The notes under the pieces: generated by a model
Told to the model about the DNA's origin: nothing
The model's database searches: none
What the model saw: only the letters and a program-made list of their open reading frames with translations
Shown here: in pieces, positions 61,672 to 64,000 of the stretch
Numbering within the stretch: position 1 is the first letter of the stretch
Layout of the letters: each line of letters starts with the position of its first letter
Translations under genes and position numbers: made by a program
Origin: an uncultured Phycicoccus sp.
GTDB lineage: Bacteria; Actinomycetota; Actinomycetes; Actinomycetales; Dermatophilaceae
Direction: 5' to 3'
Assembly (NCBI RefSeq): GCF_947495705.1
Contig: NZ_CANLZR010000007.1
Span: 1-64,000 of the forward strand
DNA length: 64,000 nucleotides

Positions 61672-64000
61672 TCAGCCGGTGGCGGTGCTGCTGTCCGGGC
61701 GCAGGGTGAGGATCTCGGGGTCGGTGCCCTGGACGGCCTCCAACGAGAACGGCCACGGTCGCTGGCGCCCCGCGACCCAGTCGTCGACCTGGTCGGCATA
61801 GTGCTCGTCGGTCGCATGCCCGCTGACCCCGGTCTGGTTGATCCAGGTCGAGGAGTCCAGGTCCGCGAGGTCGACGACCATCCGCATCGACGGCGCCCAG
61901 TTGACCTCATACCCCTCGCTGGCGTTCCAGCCGTTCGCGTTGACGATGGCCGAACTGCCCGGCATGTCGTAGGGCCCCTCGTTGAACAGCCAGCGGACGG
62001 GCCCGGGCACGTCCCCGCCGCCGAGCACCCGGTGCTGCAGCGTGATCCGGTGCAGCTTGCCCCAGTCCCAGCCCTTCGGGTCCTTGCCGAGCTCCCGGGT
62101 CAGCTCGAGCCGTGCCTCGACGAGGGCCTGGCGCAGGATCTCGTCCTTGCCTTCGGTGACGTTCGGGGTGAGGGCGTTGTCCCACCAGGCGCTCTCGGGC
62201 TCGGCGAGCAGGCCCTGCACGGCGGCGCGCCACCGGTGCCCGCCGTCGGCCTTGAGGCCGGTGGGGAGCTCGTCGTCGAAGAGCAGCTCGCACAGGTTGC
62301 GCCACACCGCGTTGTAGTAGGCCGCCGCGGCCGATGCGTCCGAGTCGGCGGCCGGAGTCGTCCGGTCCCAGCCACGCAGCAGCGAGCGGGCCTCCTCGGT
62401 GAAGTCGAGGAGGTCCTGCTGGGCGGGCTCGGAGTCGGTGGCCTCGAGCGGCACCCCGAGCAGCGCCGGGACGAGCACCTGGGCGAAGAGGTCGGCGTCG
62501 TCCATCTGGATCGAGGCCATGTCGGCCGGCGAGACCTGGTCGAGCTCGTCGAGCCGCTGTGCGATGCGGGTGGAGCGCCAGCCGGCGTCCCACTCGGTCG
62601 TGAGGAACGGCGAGCTGCTGTCGGCGACGGCCTGGTTGGCGGCGACGATGAGGCCGTCGGGCGGGTCGAGGGTCCACGGCAGGTCCGAGAACTCGACGAA
62701 CCCCGTCCACGCGTACGTCGAGTCCCAGCCCGGCGCCGGCCAGTAGCCCGGCGGTGCCTTGGGAACGGCGGAGCGTCGGATCGGGATCTGCCCGGGCGCC
62801 TGGTAGCCGATGTGCCCGGCCCGGTCGGCGTACACGAGGTTCTGCGAGGGGACGGCGAAGTCCCGCGCGGCGTCGCGGAACTCGTCGAAGTCACTGGCGG
62901 TGTTGAGCGCGAGGATCGCGTCGGCGGTGCGTCCCGGCAGCAGGCCGGTCCAGGCCAGCGAGACGGCGTACGCCTCGCTGTCATCGCCCTCCTGCTGCGT
63001 GGGTGCTCGCGACCCGGCATCCCGCACGGCCTGGATCACGTCGGACATGATCGGGCCGTTCTCGGTGGAGCGGGTCACGATCGTCTGGTCCGCCCCGCCG
63101 GCGACCTTGATCGTCTCCTGGCGGACCCGCAGCGGCACCCAGTCGCCGTCGCGCTGGTAGGTGTCACCGACGACCCGCTCGAGGTAGAAGTCGGTGACGT
63201 CGGGGTCGAGGTTGGTGAAGCCCCAGGCGATGTCCGCGTTGTGGCCGATGATGACGCCGGGGACCCCGGCGAAGGAGAAGCCCGAGACGTCCAGGGGGCA
63301 CCCCGGGCCCACCGTGCGGCAGTGCAGGCTGTTCTGGATCCAGATGCCGGGCTGGCCGATGCCGAGGTGCGGGTCGTTGGCGAGCAGCGGCTGGCCCGTC
63401 GTGGTCCGTGAGCCCGCCACGACCCACGAGTTCGAGCCGACCCCCTCGCCCCGTCCCACCAGCTCCGGCACCGCGTCCAGCGCCTGCTGCACGGCCGTGT
63501 ACGCGGCCCGGGCGTCGGGGGTCGACAGCTCGCGGGCCACCTCGCCCGCAGCGGGGGCGGACGCTGCGCCCGCGAGCGAGGACGGCAGCGCGGACCCCGC
63601 CGGCGCCCGGCCTGGTCGCCACTCCTCGTCGGAGAGGATCGGCGGGCGCAGGTCGGGCTGGTACGCCGGGTAGATCTGGTCGATCTGGGCGGGGCTGAGG
63701 CGGCCGCTGAGCTGGGCGCGGGCGAGCTCGTTGGTGTAGTCGCCGCGCAGGTCCCACGCCATCGCCTTGAGCCAGGCGAGGCTGTCGACGGGCGACCACT
63801 CCTCGATGTCCCCGATCGGCATCGACAGGCCGAGCACGCTGTACTCGAGCGAGACCTCGCCCGGGCTGCGGCCGCGCAGGTACCGGTTGACCCCCTCGGC
63901 GTAGGCCTGCAGCGCCTGCCGGGTCTCGGGCTCCAGGGTCGGCAGCTCCTGTTCGGCCACCCGGCGCCAGCCCATCGTCCGCACGACCTTGTCGGTCTGC
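61672..64000 (-). CDS. Penicillin acylase family protein (N-terminal part outside the window)
   Basis: An Ntn-hydrolase of the penicillin acylase (S45) family; at least 775 codons are visible and the frame is open to the window edge, so the N-terminal signal and first part are missing. The precursor processing site is GRGEGVGSNSWVVAGSRT, where the Ser after Gly becomes the beta-chain nucleophile. Further family blocks are QPLLANDPHLGIGQPGIW, SFAGVPGVIIGHNADIAWGFTN, and QAVADSSSPFLTTEWDAGWRS. The enzyme is probably secreted or periplasmic-side and may hydrolyse acyl-homoserine lactones or other amides; the substrate is not determined. Confidence 0.92.
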   Translation of the reverse strand, partial: QTDKVVRTMGWRRVAEQELPTLEPETRQALQAYAEGVNRYLRGRSPGEVSLEYSVLGLSMPIGDIEEWSPVDSLAWLKAMAWDLRGDYTNELARAQLSGRLSPAQIDQIYPAYQPDLRPPILSDEEWRPGRAPAGSALPSSLAGAASAPAAGEVARELSTPDARAAYTAVQQALDAVPELVGRGEGVGSNSWVVAGSRTTTGQPLLANDPHLGIGQPGIWIQNSLHCRTVGPGCPLDVSGFSFAGVPGVIIGHNADIAWGFTNLDPDVTDFYLERVVGDTYQRDGDWVPLRVRQETIKVAGGADQTIVTRSTENGPIMSDVIQAVRDAGSRAPTQQEGDDSEAYAVSLAWTGLLPGRTADAILALNTASDFDEFRDAARDFAVPSQNLVYADRAGHIGYQAPGQIPIRRSAVPKAPPGYWPAPGWDSTYAWTGFVEFSDLPWTLDPPDGLIVAANQAVADSSSPFLTTEWDAGWRSTRIAQRLDELDQVSPADMASIQMDDADLFAQVLVPALLGVPLEATDSEPAQQDLLDFTEEARSLLRGWDRTTPAADSDASAAAAYYNAVWRNLCELLFDDELPTGLKADGGHRWRAAVQGLLAEPESAWWDNALTPNVTEGKDEILRQALVEARLELTRELGKDPKGWDWGKLHRITLQHRVLGGGDVPGPVRWLFNEGPYDMPGSSAIVNANGWNASEGYEVNWAPSMRMVVDLADLDSSTWINQTGVSGHATDEHYADQVDDWVAGRQRPWPFSLEAVQGTDPEILTLRPDSSTATG

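Overview
The window is a high-GC (about 70%) actinobacterial chromosome segment. The lineage is supported by an RpfB-type resuscitation-promoting factor, an SdhCAB complex with one cytochrome b subunit, a UDPGP-type GalU, the SepX/GlpR divisome membrane protein beside a MoeA-like Glp, a CTC/L25 ribosomal protein, GTG-rich starts and chains of 4-nt GTGA/ATGA gene overlaps. An Intrasporangiaceae-like micrococcalean is my best guess from protein flavour; no rRNA is present to confirm it.

Layout. 1-3.5 kb: eno-ftsB-DUF501-ppx on the minus strand. 3.6-5.7 kb: pseudouridine catabolism pair psuK-psuG with a probable operator. 5.75-7.0 kb: a small accessory scar, an ISL3-type transposase N-terminal fragment beside a SAM methyltransferase of visibly lower GC. 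7.1-12.2 kb: mfd, a SurA-like lipoprotein and mazG. 12.3-13.8 kb: a fused Wzz/BY-kinase. 14-19.8 kb: glmU-prs, rplY(ctc) and pth, separated by an EamA transporter divergent from a CGNR-type regulator. 20-23.4 kb: a universal stress protein and a P-type cation ATPase preceded by a DevR/DosR-like palindrome. 23.6 kb: a tRNA-Gln with a duplicated 3' end. 23.8-26 kb: tetR, trans-aconitate methyltransferase and a divergent marR, then a 70-bp near-perfect palindrome. 26-34.1 kb: metG-tatD, rpf, rsmA and ispE-ABC-F. 34.2-38.2 kb: a GNAT protein, DUF4126 protein, two tandem paralogous lipoproteins and a CPBP protease. 38.2-41.7 kb: sdhCAB. 41.8-49.7 kb: a secreted M28 aminopeptidase, rsmI, a protein mannosyltransferase and a large RecB-like nuclease/SF1 helicase. 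49.7-55.4 kb: a secreted Ala/Lys-rich protein, a UbiB-type kinase, a Ser/Thr kinase with C-terminal GAF domain, tRNA-Ala(CGC) and an AI-2E-type transporter. 55.6-64 kb: galU-glp-moaC-mogA-rimJ-sepX, 5-FTHF cyclo-ligase and a penicillin acylase running off the window.

Most of the window is conserved core genome. The accessory signal lies in non-coding elements: a 28-bp dispersed repeat family in two clusters (17.2 and 31.4 kb), a 70-bp palindrome with a half copy at the ISL3 scar, nested inverted repeats beside the rsmA promoter, and a 45-bp duplication of a tRNA 3' end. About a dozen genes carry a TANNNT-like hexamer 6-7 nt before the start codon, which indicates leaderless transcription. No CRISPR array, prophage or complete IS was seen. 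I found no clearly new multi-gene system; the best candidates for new biology are the repeat families, the nuclease/helicase fusion and the kinase-GAF fusion.
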